The notes: generated from the sequence alone by a model not told the origin. A DNA stretch of 64,000 nt from Streptomyces asoensis (GCF_016860545.1 NZ_BNEB01000003.1:2046001-2110000), one strand, 5' to 3'. Shown: positions 13,794 to 25,373, counted from the first letter of the stretch. Translations and numbers: made by a program.

Positions 13794-13834
13794 GAAGGGC
13801 GGTCACCCCGTTGCACACGGGGTGACCGCCCTTC
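13794..13834. terminator. Bidirectional terminator after rpoC
   Basis: A perfect 17-bp stem (GAAGGGCGGTCACCCCG with its complement) has a 7-nt loop. It lies between rpoC and the convergent membrane-protein gene and can serve both. Confidence 0.9.
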
Positions 13835-13872
13835 GGCGTTCCCACAAGGGAGCGGCGGCCGGGCCGGGGTGG

Positions 13873-15150
13873 TTACGGGATGCCGAGTTCGAAGATCACG
13901 TAGTGGGCGTACCAGCCCGAGGCGAGGGCGGCCGTGCCGAAGAAGACCGCCAGGCTCGGCCACTTGAGCCGGCTCAGTGCCGCCGCCGGGGCGAGCAGCA
14001 GCGGGAAGACCGGCAGCAGGTACCGCCCGGTGTTGCCGAACATCTGCTGCGTGCCCAGCACGGTGATCACGCTGGCCAGCGTGTACGCGACCAACACCAG
14101 CGGCGGCTTCTTGCGCAGCATCAGCGCGATCAGGAAGGGCAGCGCCAGCACCAGCTGGACGCCGATCAGGTCGGGGACGGAGAACGCGAACAGGTAGTCG
14201 TGGCGGCCGACCGCGGTGTTGGCCAGCACGTCGAAGGTGTACGAGCCGAAGTCGAAGTAGTGCGCCCACCCCTCGCGCTGGAGCGTGAAGTACGCGGTCA
14301 GGTCGCCCATGCCGAGGCCGACCCAGGTGACGTACGTGAGCAGGCCCAGCGGCGCGGCGAACATGGCGTACAGGGGCCCCGAGATCCCCTGCTCCCGCCT
14401 GCTCTCGCGCCGGGCCAGGGTGACGATCGCGGCCAGTCCGACCGCGCCGATGAGCGCCGCGGACGTCGGCCGGTTGAGCCCGGCCACGAAGGCGAGCAGC
14501 CCGGCCGCGACCCACCGCCGCTTCATCACGCAGTAGCAGCACCAGGCGGCGATGGCGACGAACAGCGACTCCGAGTAGAGCGCCCATTCCACGCCGGCAC
14601 CGGGCACCAGCGCCCACAGTCCGGCCGCGATGGTGCCGGCCCGCACGCCGGCGAGGGCCGCGACCACGGCGTAGATGCCCGCCGCCGCGACGAACGAGGC
14701 CACCACCGAGACCAGGATCCCGGAGCCGTACAGCCCCAGCCCGGTGACCTCCGAGACGCCCCGGATCAGACCGGGGTACAGCGGGAAGAAGGCGACCGAG
14801 TTCTGCTTGACGGTGAAGAGCCCGCCCGGGGCGAGATGCTCCAGCGGACGCGGGTCGTAGCCCTTCTCGGCGACCTGGAGGTACCACCAGCCGTCCCAGG
14901 TGGCCAGCACGTCCCACCAGTGGGCGCCGCCGCCGAAACGCGGGTTCTTCTTCTGGTACTCGTCGGCCCATTCGAGGAGCCAGGCGAAGACGGTCAGGCC
15001 CACGAGCTTCGTGACGCCGTACAGGAGCAGCGGGGCGAGGTACGGTCGTACACCGTCCGGCAGGGTGAGACGGTACGGTCTCCGGGCGCGCTCGTCGGGC
15101 CCGTCGGGCACGGCGGGGTCCGTCTCCGTGTCGCTGGAAGCCGTGCTCAT
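13873..15150 (-). CDS. Polytopic PIG-V-like membrane glycosyltransferase
   Basis: The 425-aa product has many hydrophobic segments and the motifs WDVLATWDGWWYLQVAEKGY and SVAFFPLYPGLIRG. These resemble the lumenal/periplasmic loop of PIG-V-like GT-C mannosyltransferases, which use a polyprenyl-phosphate sugar donor outside the membrane. The N-terminal 30 or so residues are polar and cytoplasmic. The ATG at 15150 has AGGGGGG just upstream. It is divergent from a GtrB-like glycosyltransferase that could make its donor lipid. The exact sugar and acceptor cannot be read from sequence. Confidence 0.8.
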   Translation of the reverse strand: MSTASSDTETDPAVPDGPDERARRPYRLTLPDGVRPYLAPLLLYGVTKLVGLTVFAWLLEWADEYQKKNPRFGGGAHWWDVLATWDGWWYLQVAEKGYDPRPLEHLAPGGLFTVKQNSVAFFPLYPGLIRGVSEVTGLGLYGSGILVSVVASFVAAAGIYAVVAALAGVRAGTIAAGLWALVPGAGVEWALYSESLFVAIAAWCCYCVMKRRWVAAGLLAFVAGLNRPTSAALIGAVGLAAIVTLARRESRREQGISGPLYAMFAAPLGLLTYVTWVGLGMGDLTAYFTLQREGWAHYFDFGSYTFDVLANTAVGRHDYLFAFSVPDLIGVQLVLALPFLIALMLRKKPPLVLVAYTLASVITVLGTQQMFGNTGRYLLPVFPLLLAPAAALSRLKWPSLAVFFGTAALASGWYAHYVIFELGIP

Positions 15151-15291
15151 GGCTGGGGTCCCCCCTCGGCCGATCGCCGGACGTCTCAGGGCGGTACCGC
15201 TGTCCGGATGATCGTGAAGTTTGCTCATAAGAGTGCGGTCATAAGATCGCAACAGAGTCGCACATGTGCGCCACAGCTTGGGGGAGGACCG
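15151..15291. promoter_or_regulatory. Divergent promoter region of the glycosyltransferase pair
   Basis: A 141-nt spacer separates the two outward-reading genes. It holds an exact 8-bp direct repeat, TCATAAGA at 15225-15232 and 15239-15246, 14 bp apart. This may include -10-like sequences (CATAAG) or an operator. No -35 box is convincing. Confidence 0.4.
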
Positions 15292-16404
15292 GTGACCGAA
15301 GCGCCGGACACCGCGGCGGCGGCGACCGTCCTGTCGGTCGTCATACCGATGTACAACGAGGAAGAGGTCCTGCCCGCACTGGTCAGCAGGCTGCGGCCGG
15401 TGCTCGCGGACCTCAGGGTCGGCTACGAGGTCGTCGCTGTCGACGACGGCAGCACCGACCGCACGGCCGAGCTGCTGGCCGCCTTCCGCCTCGGCTGGCC
15501 GCAGCTGCGGGTGATCGGGCTGCGCCGCAACTCCGGGCACCAGGCCGCCCTCACCGCGGGCCTGGACCGGGCGCACGGCGCGTACGTCGTCAGCATCGAC
15601 GCCGACCTCCAGGACCCGCCGGAGAAGATTCCCGAGATGCTCCGGCTGGCCCGTGCCGAGAGCCTCGACATCGTCTACGGCATCCGGGCCGACCGGGCGA
15701 GCGACACCGGGTTCAAGCGGTGGACGGCGGGCCTGTACTACCGGCTCGTGCGGCGCCTGGCGGGCCCGTCCGTACCGGCCCAGGCCGGTGACTTCCGGCT
15801 GCTGAGCCGGGCCGCCGTGGACGCCCTGAAGGCCCTTCCGGACCAGCAGCGCGTCTACCGCCTGCTGGTGCCCTGGCTGGGCTTCCCGAGCGGGGAGGTC
15901 ACCTACGAGCGGGCTCCCCGCCCGGCCGGCCAGAGCAAGTACCCGCTGGGCCGGATGATCCGCCTGGCCGTCGACAGCGTCACGGGCTTCTCGGCGGCGC
16001 CGCTGCGCATCGCCACCTGGCTCGGCGGCTTCGCGTTCCTGGTCTGCCTGGGCCTGATGATCTACACGCTGAGCGCCCACGCCTTCCAGCACACCGTTCC
16101 CGGCTGGACGTCCCTGTTCATCGGCGTGCTGTTCATCGGCGCGGTCCAGCTGGTCTGCGTCGGCCTGCTCGGTGAATACGTCGGCCGGATCTACACGGCG
16201 GTGCAGAACCGTCCGACGTACTTCGTCGGCCACGACACGGCGGCGGGCGCCGCGCGGCGGCAGGAGCCCCGGTCCGGCGGCCCGGCGGTGCCGTCCCCCG
16301 CGGTGCCCGCGGGGGACGTGAGGGACGCGGGTTCCGTGGGCGGGCCGGCCGGCCCGGCGGACGCCGCGGACGCGCTGTCGCGGGGTCCGGGGACGCGGCC
16401 GTAA
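15292..16404 (+). CDS. GtrB/DPM-type family 2 glycosyltransferase
   Basis: The 370-aa product transfers a sugar from a nucleotide donor, most likely to polyprenyl phosphate on the cytoplasmic face. The GT-A domain has [10 protein letters not shown] near the N-terminus, VDDGSTDRT and the DADLQDPPE metal-binding motif. The GtrB-like segment [20 protein letters not shown] is followed by two transmembrane helices (about residues 240-310) and a Pro/Gly/Ala-rich tail. The GTG start follows GGGGGAGGA; the much longer open frame upstream overlaps the divergent gene and is not used. Its neighbour, a GT-C-like protein, may be the enzyme that uses the lipid-linked sugar. Confidence 0.87.
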   Translation: MTEAPDTAAAATVLSVVIPMYNEEEVLPALVSRLRPVLADLRVGYEVVAVDDGSTDRTAELLAAFRLGWPQLRVIGLRRNSGHQAALTAGLDRAHGAYVVSIDADLQDPPEKIPEMLRLARAESLDIVYGIRADRASDTGFKRWTAGLYYRLVRRLAGPSVPAQAGDFRLLSRAAVDALKALPDQQRVYRLLVPWLGFPSGEVTYERAPRPAGQSKYPLGRMIRLAVDSVTGFSAAPLRIATWLGGFAFLVCLGLMIYTLSAHAFQHTVPGWTSLFIGVLFIGAVQLVCVGLLGEYVGRIYTAVQNRPTYFVGHDTAAGAARRQEPRSGGPAVPSPAVPAGDVRDAGSVGGPAGPADAADALSRGPGTRP

Positions 16405-16436
16405 ACCTCCGGCGTGTCGGCGGCCGGGCTTCTGTT

Positions 16437-16465
16437 TTGACCGGAGTGAATGCGCTAGGTACGCT
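16437..16465 (+). promoter_or_regulatory. Predicted str operon promoter
   Basis: TTGACC, a 17-bp spacer and TACGCT form a good HrdB-type promoter. The predicted start near 16472 gives a leader of about 190 nt to rpsL. Confidence 0.7.
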
Positions 16466-16586
16466 CAGACCTTGTGCCTGGGGTGTGCCCTGGCCCTCGT
16501 GCGTGTCTTCAACCGCACACGGGGCCCAGCTAGCGGCCACCGTGATCCGCGCTTCTCCCCGCCTTGCGGCGGGAGTCCGCCGGATC

Positions 16587-16611
16587 CGACACACCCGACC
16601 GCGTGGGTCGG
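16587..16611 (+). repeat. Shared str/S10 leader motif, copy 1
   Basis: This 25-nt sequence recurs identically at 22018-22042 before rpsJ. Its core CCGACC-GCGTG-GGTCGG can form a 6-bp hairpin. It lies in the transcribed leader, 51 nt before the rpsL start. Confidence 0.75.
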
Positions 16612-16661
16612 CGAAGTTCCAGGTTAGCTTCACCATTCGGCACACAGAAACCGGAGAAGTA

Positions 16662-17033
16662 GTGCCTACGATCCAGCAGCTGGTCCGTAAGGGCCGGCAG
16701 GACAAGGTCGAGAAGAACAAGACGCCCGCACTCGAGGGTTCGCCCCAGCGTCGCGGCGTCTGCACGCGTGTGTTCACGACCACCCCGAAGAAGCCGAACT
16801 CGGCCCTGCGTAAGGTCGCGCGTGTGCGTCTGACCAGCGGGATCGAGGTCACCGCTTACATTCCGGGTGAGGGACACAACCTGCAGGAGCACTCCATCGT
16901 GCTCGTGCGTGGTGGCCGTGTGAAGGACCTGCCCGGTGTTCGCTACAAGATCATCCGCGGTTCGCTCGACACCCAGGGTGTCAAGAACCGCAAGCAGGCC
17001 CGCAGCCGCTACGGCGCCAAGAAGGAGAAGTAA
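16662..17033 (+). CDS. rpsL: 30S ribosomal protein S12
   Basis: S12 sits in the decoding centre and controls accuracy. The 123-aa product starts at GTG after CGGAGAAG ([12 protein letters not shown]). Lys43 in [11 protein letters not shown] and Lys88 in GRVKDLPGV, the two residues usually changed in streptomycin-resistant strains, are both wild type, so the allele predicts streptomycin sensitivity at this locus. It is the first gene of the str operon and is followed after 3 nt by rpsG. Confidence 0.98.
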   Translation: MPTIQQLVRKGRQDKVEKNKTPALEGSPQRRGVCTRVFTTTPKKPNSALRKVARVRLTSGIEVTAYIPGEGHNLQEHSIVLVRGGRVKDLPGVRYKIIRGSLDTQGVKNRKQARSRYGAKKEK

Positions 17034-17036
17034 ACA

Positions 17037-17507
17037 ATGCCTCGTAAGGGCCCTGCCCCGAAGCGCCCGGTCATCATCGACCCGGTCTACGGTTCTCCTC
17101 TTGTCACGTCGCTCATCAACAAGGTGCTGCTGAACGGCAAGCGCTCCACCGCCGAGCGCATCGTCTACGGCGCCATGGAGGGCCTGCGCGAGAAGACCGG
17201 CAACGACCCGGTCATCACGCTGAAGCGCGCTCTCGAGAACATCAAGCCGACCATCGAGGTCAAGTCCCGCCGTGTCGGTGGCGCGACCTACCAGGTCCCG
17301 ATCGAGGTCAAGCCGGGTCGCGCGAGCACCCTGGCGCTGCGCTGGCTCGTCGGTTACTCCCGCGCCCGTCGCGAGAAGACCATGACCGAGCGCCTCCTCA
17401 ACGAGCTTCTCGACGCGTCCAACGGCCTCGGCGCCGCTGTGAAGAAGCGCGAGGACACCCACAAGATGGCCGAGTCCAACAAGGCCTTCGCGCACTACCG
17501 CTGGTAG
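17037..17507 (+). CDS. rpsG: 30S ribosomal protein S7
   Basis: S7 nucleates assembly of the 30S head and contacts E-site tRNA; in E. coli it represses the str operon. The 156-aa product has the expected length and the family segments [20 protein letters not shown] and [20 protein letters not shown]. The ATG lies 3 nt after the rpsL stop, so translation is probably coupled. Confidence 0.98.
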   Translation: MPRKGPAPKRPVIIDPVYGSPLVTSLINKVLLNGKRSTAERIVYGAMEGLREKTGNDPVITLKRALENIKPTIEVKSRRVGGATYQVPIEVKPGRASTLALRWLVGYSRARREKTMTERLLNELLDASNGLGAAVKKREDTHKMAESNKAFAHYRW

Positions 17508-17546
17508 TCGCTACCCACATCGAGACCGAGAGAAGACGAAAGCCTT

Positions 17547-19673
17547 ATGGCTACCACTTCACTTGACCTGGCCAAGGTCCGCAACATCGGGATCATGGCC
17601 CACATCGACGCGGGCAAGACGACCACCACCGAGCGGATCCTGTTCTACACCGGCGTCTCCTACAAGATCGGTGAGGTCCACGACGGCGCCGCCACGATGG
17701 ACTGGATGGAGCAGGAGCAGGAGCGTGGCATCACGATCACCTCTGCTGCCACCACCTGTCACTGGCCGCTCGCCGACGTCGACCACACCATCAACATCAT
17801 CGACACCCCGGGTCACGTCGACTTCACCGTCGAGGTGGAGCGTTCGCTGCGCGTGCTCGACGGTGCCGTGACGGTGTTCGACGGCGTCGCGGGTGTCGAG
17901 CCCCAGTCCGAGACCGTGTGGCGTCAGGCGGACCGCTACGGCGTGCCGCGTATCTGCTTCGTCAACAAGCTCGACCGGACCGGTGCCGAGTTCCACCGCT
18001 GCGTCGACATGATCAGCAGCCGCCTGGGCGCGACGCCGATCGTGATGCAGCTGCCGATCGGTGCCGAGGCCGACTTCAAGGGCGTCGTCGACCTGGTCAC
18101 GATGAAGGCCTTCGTGTGGTCCGCCGAGGCGGAGAAGGGCGAGATGTACGACGTCGTCGACATCCCGGCCACCCACACCGAGGCTGCCGAGGAGTACCGC
18201 GGCAAGCTCGTCGAGACCGTCGCCGAGAACGACGACGAGATCATGGAGCTGTACCTGGAGGGCCAGGAGCCTTCCGTGGAGCAGCTGTACGCCGCGATCC
18301 GTCGCATCACCATCGCGTCCGGCAAGTCCGACGGTGTCACGGTCACCCCCGTGTTCTGCGGTACCGCGTTCAAGAACAAGGGCGTCCAGCCCCTGCTCGA
18401 CGCGGTCGTGCGCTACCTCCCCTCCCCCCTGGACGTCGAGGCCATCGAAGGCCACGACGTGAAGGACCCGGAGCTGGTCGTCAAGCGCAAGCCGTCCGAC
18501 GACGAGCCGCTGTCCGCGCTCGCGTTCAAGATCATGAGCGACCCGCACCTGGGCAAGCTCACCTTCGTCCGGGTCTACTCGGGCCGCCTGGTGTCCGGCA
18601 CCGCCGTGCTGAACTCCGTCAAGGGCAAGAAGGAGCGCATCGGCAAGATCTACCGCATGCACGCGAACAAGCGTGAGGAGATCGAGGCGGTCGGCGCCGG
18701 CGACATCGTCGCCGTCATGGGTCTGAAGCAGACCACGACCGGCGAGACGCTGTGCGACGACAAGCAGCCCGTGATCCTGGAGTCCATGGACTTCCCGGCT
18801 CCGGTCATCCAGGTCGCCATCGAGCCCAAGTCGAAGGGCGACCAGGAGAAGCTGGGCATCGCGATCCAGCGCCTGGCCGAGGAGGACCCGTCGTTCCAGG
18901 TCCACTCGGACGAGGAGACCGGCCAGACCATCATCGGTGGTATGGGCGAGCTGCACCTCGAGGTGCTGGTCGACCGTATGCGCCGTGAGTTCAAGGTCGA
19001 GGCCAACGTCGGCAAGCCGCAGGTCGCCTACCGCGAGACCATCCGCAAGGCGGTCGACCGGGTCGACTACACGCACAAGAAGCAGACTGGTGGTACCGGC
19101 CAGTTCGCCAAGGTGCAGATCGCGATCGAGCCGATCGAGGGCGGCGACGCGTCCTACGAGTTCGTGAACAAGGTGACCGGTGGCCGTATCCCGAAGGAGT
19201 ACATCCCTTCGGTGGACGCCGGTGCGCAGGAGGCCATGCAGTTCGGCATCCTCGCCGGTTACGAGATGACCGGCGTGCGCGTCACCCTGCTCGACGGTGG
19301 CTACCACGAGGTGGACTCCTCCGAGCTCGCGTTCAAGATCGCCGGCTCGCAGGCCTTCAAGGAGGCCGCCCGCAAGGCCAGCCCCGTGCTGCTCGAGCCG
19401 ATGATGGCCGTCGAGGTCACCACGCCCGAGGACTACATGGGCGAGGTCATCGGCGACATCAACTCCCGCCGTGGTCAGATCCAGGCCATGGAGGAGCGGG
19501 CCGGTGCCCGTGTCGTCAAGGGCCTGGTGCCGCTGTCGGAGATGTTCGGCTACGTCGGCGACCTCCGCAGCAAGACGTCGGGTCGCGCGAGCTACTCGAT
19601 GCAGTTCGACTCCTACGCCGAGGTTCCCCGGAACGTCGCCGAGGAGATCATCGCGAAGGCCAAGGGCGAGTAA
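17547..19673 (+). CDS. fusA: Elongation factor G
   Basis: EF-G is the GTPase that drives translocation and, with RRF, ribosome recycling. The 708-aa protein has the G1 motif [15 protein letters not shown], the switch [17 protein letters not shown] for guanine recognition, and the domain III-V segments ([14 protein letters not shown], then [20 protein letters not shown]). The ATG follows a GAGAGAAGACG region. It lies 39 nt after rpsG in the str operon; the tuf start lies 155 nt downstream. Confidence 0.98.
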   Translation: MATTSLDLAKVRNIGIMAHIDAGKTTTTERILFYTGVSYKIGEVHDGAATMDWMEQEQERGITITSAATTCHWPLADVDHTINIIDTPGHVDFTVEVERSLRVLDGAVTVFDGVAGVEPQSETVWRQADRYGVPRICFVNKLDRTGAEFHRCVDMISSRLGATPIVMQLPIGAEADFKGVVDLVTMKAFVWSAEAEKGEMYDVVDIPATHTEAAEEYRGKLVETVAENDDEIMELYLEGQEPSVEQLYAAIRRITIASGKSDGVTVTPVFCGTAFKNKGVQPLLDAVVRYLPSPLDVEAIEGHDVKDPELVVKRKPSDDEPLSALAFKIMSDPHLGKLTFVRVYSGRLVSGTAVLNSVKGKKERIGKIYRMHANKREEIEAVGAGDIVAVMGLKQTTTGETLCDDKQPVILESMDFPAPVIQVAIEPKSKGDQEKLGIAIQRLAEEDPSFQVHSDEETGQTIIGGMGELHLEVLVDRMRREFKVEANVGKPQVAYRETIRKAVDRVDYTHKKQTGGTGQFAKVQIAIEPIEGGDASYEFVNKVTGGRIPKEYIPSVDAGAQEAMQFGILAGYEMTGVRVTLLDGGYHEVDSSELAFKIAGSQAFKEAARKASPVLLEPMMAVEVTTPEDYMGEVIGDINSRRGQIQAMEERAGARVVKGLVPLSEMFGYVGDLRSKTSGRASYSMQFDSYAEVPRNVAEEIIAKAKGE

Positions 19674-19716
19674 CGCACTCCGTTCACACGCCGTAGGCTT
19701 GACTCCGGAGCCTCAA

Positions 19717-19749
19717 GGGGCAAACAGCCGCATCCCGGTTGTTTGCCCC
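19717..19749 (+). terminator. fusA-tuf spacer hairpin
   Basis: GGGGCAAACAGCCG pairs with CGGTTGTTTGCCCC (14 pairs, one G-U) around a 5-nt loop, with no T run. It may attenuate or process the str transcript, letting tuf be expressed separately. Confidence 0.6.
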
Positions 19750-19828
19750 CTGGACCCGGGCTTTCCAGCAAAGATCACCTGGCGCCGATGAAGCAAGGCG
19801 TTCCAGAACCACTCCCAGGAGGACCCCC

Positions 19829-21022
<1,194 letters not shown>

Positions 21023-21070
21023 TACTTGCTGATCGACCTGGTAGCTCCAGCCTGAGCTGAGCACCTGAGG

Positions 21071-21103
21071 GGGCCCGTACGACTCCGGTCGTACGGGCCC
21101 TTT
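21071..21103 (+). terminator. str operon terminator
   Basis: GGGCCCGTACGAC pairs perfectly with GTCGTACGGGCCC around a TCCG loop, followed by TTT. It ends the str operon. Confidence 0.88.
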
Positions 21104-21104
21104 C

Positions 21105-21576
21105 GCATGCCCGCGGTCGCCGCCGCCGCGGCGAGGGGCTCCGGGTCGAGCAGCACCTGCATGCTGTCGCGCTCCCGGTCCGTGTCGCGGCCGGTGCCGT
21201 CGATTCAGCTCCAGTCCGCCGGCCGGCCCGTCCGCGCCGGGGGCGCTCCCCGATCTCGTCCAGCAGCCGCCGGTGGGCCGGGGCGAGCCGGGCGTGGTCG
21301 GGCAGGGGGCGTCCGCCCGCAGCCGCCCGGCTGAGGCGGGAGCACACCGTGCCCACCGGGACCGACAGCGCCTCGGCGACCTCCTGGTGGCCGAGGTCCG
21401 CCCGGGCGACCAGCAGCAGGACGTCCCGTTCGGCGCGGGAGAGACCGGCCAGGGCGCCGGCCAGTCGGGCCTGTGCGGCCTGGGCGGTGGTAGAGCTCCC
21501 CGAACACCTCGGGCCGGGTGAGGGAGTCGGATATGACGCGGGCGTCCTCGTCATGTCTGCCAGGTGGGCTGTTCAC
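21105..21576 (-). pseudogene. Remnant of an ECF sigma factor gene
   Basis: Reading on the minus strand from a GTG at 21576, the first frame gives an ECF-like beginning ([19 protein letters not shown]). Sigma region 4 follows in another frame ([18 protein letters not shown], then [20 protein letters not shown]). Region 2, normally about 80-100 residues, is missing between them. Further on, [19 protein letters not shown] resembles the start of the CU044_5270-type proteins often encoded next to such sigma factors, and it too breaks off. The pattern is deletion plus frameshift, so no functional product is expected. It occupies the otherwise gene-free tuf-rpsJ gap. Confidence 0.7.
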
Positions 21577-22106
21577 GCGGTCTCCGTCTGCCGTCGGTCG
21601 GATGCACCCGTTGTCACCCGCAGCTCCCGAACGGGTTCACGGTGACCGGCCTCGCATCCGGGCCCCGAACGGCGCGCCACCAAGGGCGCCGCGTTTGACC
21701 TGCGTCACTCTCGGGGTATTGTCTCCGGCTCGATTGGCGGAGGCAGTGCCCCATATGGCAGACTGTCGGAGTTGCTCGGTCGAGTGTTGATGCTGTGCGC
21801 CTCCCGCCGGGAGGACCGAAAGCGAGTCCCACAGTACTCGTCGCCCTAACTGCCTGATGGCAGCGCTGGGGCGGACGTACGGGAATCTTTCGGGAAGCTT
21901 CAGTGCGGCGCCGACCAGGCACCCGGTGGACCTTTCGTCCCCGGCTTGCGGTTCCGGAAGGGCCGTGTTTTCCCGGCAGGGATGTTCGAACAAGGGGCAT
22001 CTGTGTCGGTGAGAGCGCGACACACCCGACCGCGTGGGTCGGAGGATCGAAGTAAACGGACCACTTGGTTCCAGAGCGTTAGAAGAGACAGGACTACTGA
22101 GTAGCC
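21577..22106 (+). promoter_or_regulatory. S10 operon promoter and leader
   Basis: This 530-nt region has no gene. TTGACC (21695-21700), a 16-bp spacer and TATTGT (21717-21722) predict a promoter with a leader of about 377 nt, long enough for an L4-type or similar autoregulatory RNA. A short hairpin CTGCC-TGAT-GGCAG and the motif shared with rpsL lie inside it. Confidence 0.55.
22018..22042 (+). repeat. Shared str/S10 leader motif, copy 2
   Basis: Identical over 25 nt to 16587-16611 before rpsL, with the same hairpin core CCGACC-GCGTG-GGTCGG. It ends 64 nt before the rpsJ start. Confidence 0.75.
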
Positions 22107-22415
22107 ATGGCGGGACAGAAGATCCGCATCCGGCTCAAGGCCTACGACCACGAGGTCATCGACTCCTCGGCGAAGAAGATCGTCGAGACGGTGACCCGCA
22201 CTGGTGCGTCGGTCGCGGGCCCGGTGCCGCTGCCCACTGAGAAGAACGTGTACTGCGTCATCAAGTCGCCGCACAAGTACAAGGACTCGCGCGAGCACTT
22301 CGAGATGCGCACGCACAAGCGCCTGATCGACATCCTCGACCCGACCCCCAAGACCGTTGACTCTCTGATGCGACTCGACCTCCCGGCCGGTGTCGACATC
22401 GAGATCAAGCTCTGA
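22107..22415 (+). CDS. rpsJ: 30S ribosomal protein S10
   Basis: S10 is a 30S head protein that also pairs with NusB in rRNA antitermination. The 102-aa product has the family segments [20 protein letters not shown] and [19 protein letters not shown]. It is the first gene of the S10 operon. The ATG lies close after GAGTAGCC, and the nearest purine-rich site is GAAGAGACAGG further upstream. Confidence 0.98.
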   Translation: MAGQKIRIRLKAYDHEVIDSSAKKIVETVTRTGASVAGPVPLPTEKNVYCVIKSPHKYKDSREHFEMRTHKRLIDILDPTPKTVDSLMRLDLPAGVDIEIKL

Positions 22416-22432
22416 GGGCTGGTGATCTGAGA

Positions 22433-23077
22433 ATGGCTAAGCAGATCAAGGGCATCCTGGGCGAGAAGCTCGGCATGACGCAGGTGTGGGACGAGAACAA
22501 CCGTGTTGTTCCGGTCACCGTCGTCAAGGCCGGCCCCAACGTCGTGACCCAGGTCCGTACGAACGACAGTGACGGCTACGAGTCGGTCCAGATCGCCTTC
22601 GGCGAGATCGACCCGCGCAAGGTGAACAAGCCCCTCAAGGGCCACTTCGCCAAGGCCGACGTCACGCCCCGTCGCCACCTCGTCGAGATCCGGACGGCCG
22701 ATGCCGCCGAGTACACGCTCGGTCAGGAAATCACCGCCGAGGTCTTCGAGGCCGGCGTGAAGGTCGACGTGACCGGCAAGAGCAAGGGCAAGGGCTTCGC
22801 CGGTGTCATGAAGCGTCACAACTTCAAGGGCCTCGGCGCCGGACACGGCACCCAGCGCAAGCACCGCTCTCCCGGTTCCATCGGTGGCTGCGCCACCCCG
22901 GGCCGCGTGTTCAAGGGCCTCCGCATGGCGGGTCGCATGGGCAACGAGCGTGTCACCACCCAGAACCTGACCGTCCACGCCGTTGACGCGGAGAAGGGTC
23001 TGCTGCTCATCAAGGGCGCCGTCCCCGGTCCGAACGGCGGCCTCGTCCTGGTCCGCACCGCGGCCAAGGGGGCCTGA
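22433..23077 (+). CDS. rplC: 50S ribosomal protein L3
   Basis: L3 is an early-assembly protein whose loop reaches the peptidyl-transferase centre. The 214-aa product starts [20 protein letters not shown]. It has the loop region [26 protein letters not shown] (shown split), which lies close to A-site rRNA. It follows rpsJ by 17 nt and precedes rplD by 8 nt in the S10 operon. Size is normal. Confidence 0.98.
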   Translation: MAKQIKGILGEKLGMTQVWDENNRVVPVTVVKAGPNVVTQVRTNDSDGYESVQIAFGEIDPRKVNKPLKGHFAKADVTPRRHLVEIRTADAAEYTLGQEITAEVFEAGVKVDVTGKSKGKGFAGVMKRHNFKGLGAGHGTQRKHRSPGSIGGCATPGRVFKGLRMAGRMGNERVTTQNLTVHAVDAEKGLLLIKGAVPGPNGGLVLVRTAAKGA

Positions 23078-23085
23078 GGTAACCG

Positions 23086-23742
23086 ATGAGCACTGTTGAC
23101 ATCCTTTCGCCTGCCGGCGAGAAGACCGGAAGCGTCGAGCTCCCCGCGGAGATCTTCGGCGTGGAGAAGGTCAGCATCCCGCTGATCCACCAGGTCGTCG
23201 TCGCGCAGAACGCGGCTGCCCGTCAGGGCACGCACAAGACCAAGACCCGCGGCGAGGTTCGTGGTGGCGGTAAGAAGCCTTACCGTCAGAAGGGCACCGG
23301 CCGTGCGCGCCAGGGCTCTACCCGCGCGCCGCAGTTCGCCGGTGGTGGCGTCGTGCACGGTCCCGTGCCGCGCGACTACTCGCAGCGGACCCCGAAGAAG
23401 ATGAAGGCTGCCGCTCTGCGTCACGCCCTCACCGACCGGGCCCGCCACAACCGCATCCACGTCGTCACCGGCGTGATCGAGGGCGAGGCTCCCTCCACGA
23501 AGGCCGCTCGCACGCTGTTCGGCAAGATCTCGGAGCGCAAGAACCTGCTCCTGGTCGTCGACCGCGCCGACGAGGCCGCGTGGCTGTCCGCCCGCAACCT
23601 GCCCCAGGTGCACATCCTGGAGCCGGGCCAGCTGAACACGTACGACGTGATCGTCTCGGACGACGTGGTCTTCACCCAGGCCGCTCTCGAGTCCTTCGTC
23701 GCCGGCCCGAAGGCCAACGACACCGAAGGGAGTGACGCCTGA
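23086..23742 (+). CDS. rplD: 50S ribosomal protein L4
   Basis: L4 lines the peptide exit tunnel and in E. coli autoregulates the S10 operon. The 218-aa product contains [20 protein letters not shown], the extended tunnel loop, where macrolide-resistance changes occur; the loop looks wild type. Its TGA stop overlaps the rplW ATG (TGATG), indicating coupled translation. Confidence 0.98.
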   Translation: MSTVDILSPAGEKTGSVELPAEIFGVEKVSIPLIHQVVVAQNAAARQGTHKTKTRGEVRGGGKKPYRQKGTGRARQGSTRAPQFAGGGVVHGPVPRDYSQRTPKKMKAAALRHALTDRARHNRIHVVTGVIEGEAPSTKAARTLFGKISERKNLLLVVDRADEAAWLSARNLPQVHILEPGQLNTYDVIVSDDVVFTQAALESFVAGPKANDTEGSDA

Positions 23743-24161
23743 TGGCTACGCGTCACCCGAGCATCGCCTCCAAGGCGGCCAAGGTCGCCAAGGCCGCGCG
23801 CGTCGCCAAGGCGAAGCGCCACGCCACCGAAGGCAAGAACACCGTCGTCACCGCGCCCAGCAAGGCGTACACGGACCCCCGTGACGTGCTGCTGAAGCCG
23901 GTCGTGTCGGAGAAGAGCTACGCGCTCCTCGACGAGAACAAGTACACGTTCATCGTCGACCCGAACGCCAACAAGACCCAGATCAAGCAGGCCGTCCAGG
24001 CGGTCTTCTCGGTCAAGGTCACCGGGGTCAACACGATCAACCGCATCGGCAAGCGCAAGCGCACCAAGACCGGTTTCGGTCAGCGCGCCGGCACGAAGCG
24101 AGCGATCGTGACCCTTGCTGAGGGCGACCGTATCGACATCTTCGGCGGTCCGACCGCCTGA
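23742..24161 (+). CDS. rplW: 50S ribosomal protein L23
   Basis: L23 sits at the tunnel exit and docks trigger factor and SRP. The 139-aa product has a basic Ala/Lys-rich N-terminal extension of about 45 residues ([20 protein letters not shown]) before the conserved [20 protein letters not shown] start of the family fold. The extension is typical of Streptomyces. The start overlaps the rplD stop. The C-terminal part ([20 protein letters not shown]) is standard. Confidence 0.98.
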   Translation: MATRHPSIASKAAKVAKAARVAKAKRHATEGKNTVVTAPSKAYTDPRDVLLKPVVSEKSYALLDENKYTFIVDPNANKTQIKQAVQAVFSVKVTGVNTINRIGKRKRTKTGFGQRAGTKRAIVTLAEGDRIDIFGGPTA

Positions 24162-24201
24162 GGGCGGTCCGGATCGTCCGATATCGGACGAGGACTGAAT
24201 A

Positions 24202-25038
24202 ATGGGAATCCGCAAGTACAAGCCGACTACGCCGGGCCGTCGTGGCTCCAGCGTCGCCGACTTCGTCGAGGTCACGCGGTCCACGCCGGAGAAGTCGCTG
24301 GTCCGCCCGCTGCACAGCAAGGGCGGCCGTAACAACGCCGGTCGTGTGACCGTTCGCCACCAGGGTGGCGGACACAAGCGCGCCTACCGAGTGATCGACT
24401 TCCGTCGTCACGACAAGGACGGCGTGCCGGCGAAGGTCGCGCACATCGAGTACGACCCCAACCGCACCGCGCGCATCGCGCTGCTGCACTACGCCGACGG
24501 CGAGAAGCGCTACATCCTCGCCCCGCGCAACCTGCAGCAGGGTGACCGCGTCGAGAACGGTCCCGGGGCCGACATCAAGCCGGGCAACAACCTGGCGCTC
24601 CGCAACATCCCGGTCGGTACCACGATCCACGCGATCGAGATCCGTCCCGGTGGCGGCGCCAAGTTCGCCCGCTCCGCCGGCGCCTCGGTGCAGCTGCTCG
24701 CGAAGGAGGGCACCATGGCCCACCTCCGCATGCCGTCCGGTGAGATCCGCCTGGTCGACCAGCGCTGCCGCGCCACGGTCGGCGAGGTCGGCAACGCCGA
24801 GCAGAGCAACATCAACTGGGGCAAGGCCGGCCGCAAGCGCTGGCTGGGCGTCCGCCCGACCGTTCGCGGTGTGGCGATGAACCCGGTTGACCACCCCCAC
24901 GGTGGTGGTGAGGGCAAGACCTCCGGTGGTCGCCACCCGGTCAGCCCCTGGGGTCAGAAGGAGGGTCGTACTCGTTCGCCGAAGAAGGCTTCGAACAAGT
25001 ACATCGTCCGCCGCCGCAAGACGAACAAGAAGCGCTAG
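24202..25038 (+). CDS. rplB: 50S ribosomal protein L2
   Basis: L2 is needed for subunit association and peptidyl-transferase activity. The 278-aa product has the family signature [20 protein letters not shown], including the conserved His in the HPHGGGEG loop. The C-terminus is basic ([13 protein letters not shown]). It lies 40 nt after rplW and 12 nt before rpsS. Confidence 0.98.
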   Translation: MGIRKYKPTTPGRRGSSVADFVEVTRSTPEKSLVRPLHSKGGRNNAGRVTVRHQGGGHKRAYRVIDFRRHDKDGVPAKVAHIEYDPNRTARIALLHYADGEKRYILAPRNLQQGDRVENGPGADIKPGNNLALRNIPVGTTIHAIEIRPGGGAKFARSAGASVQLLAKEGTMAHLRMPSGEIRLVDQRCRATVGEVGNAEQSNINWGKAGRKRWLGVRPTVRGVAMNPVDHPHGGGEGKTSGGRHPVSPWGQKEGRTRSPKKASNKYIVRRRKTNKKR

Positions 25039-25050
25039 GAGCGGGTTTAG

Positions 25051-25332
25051 ATGCCGCGCAGTCTCAAGAAGGGGCCCTTCGTCGACGGACACCTCGTGAA
25101 GAAGGTGGACGCCCAGAACGAAGCCGGTTCCAAGAACGTCATCAAGACCTGGTCCCGTCGCTCGATGATCATCCCGGCCATGCTGGGTCACACGATCGCG
25201 GTGCACAACGGCAAGACCCACATTCCGGTGTTTGTCACCGAGTCGATGGTCGGCCACAAGCTCGGCGAGTTCTCGCCGACGCGCACCTTCCGGGGTCACG
25301 TCAAGGACGACCGGAAGTCGAAGCGCCGCTAA
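25051..25332 (+). CDS. rpsS: 30S ribosomal protein S19
   Basis: S19 is a head protein that contacts the A-site finger and, through S13, tRNA. The 93-aa product starts [20 protein letters not shown] and has the family [16 protein letters not shown] segment. The ribosome site is a GAGCGGG-type sequence in the 12-nt gap after rplB. Confidence 0.98.
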   Translation: MPRSLKKGPFVDGHLVKKVDAQNEAGSKNVIKTWSRRSMIIPAMLGHTIAVHNGKTHIPVFVTESMVGHKLGEFSPTRTFRGHVKDDRKSKRR

Positions 25333-25373
25333 CGCGGGGTGGAATGACCATGACAGACACTGGAAGGACAACC

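Noticed and set aside
13822-15291. N-terminal extension of the GT2 glycosyltransferase frame by 490 codons
   Set aside because: The extension lies antisense to the membrane-protein gene and has Arg/Gln/His-rich shadow composition. The GTG at 15292 has the ribosome site.
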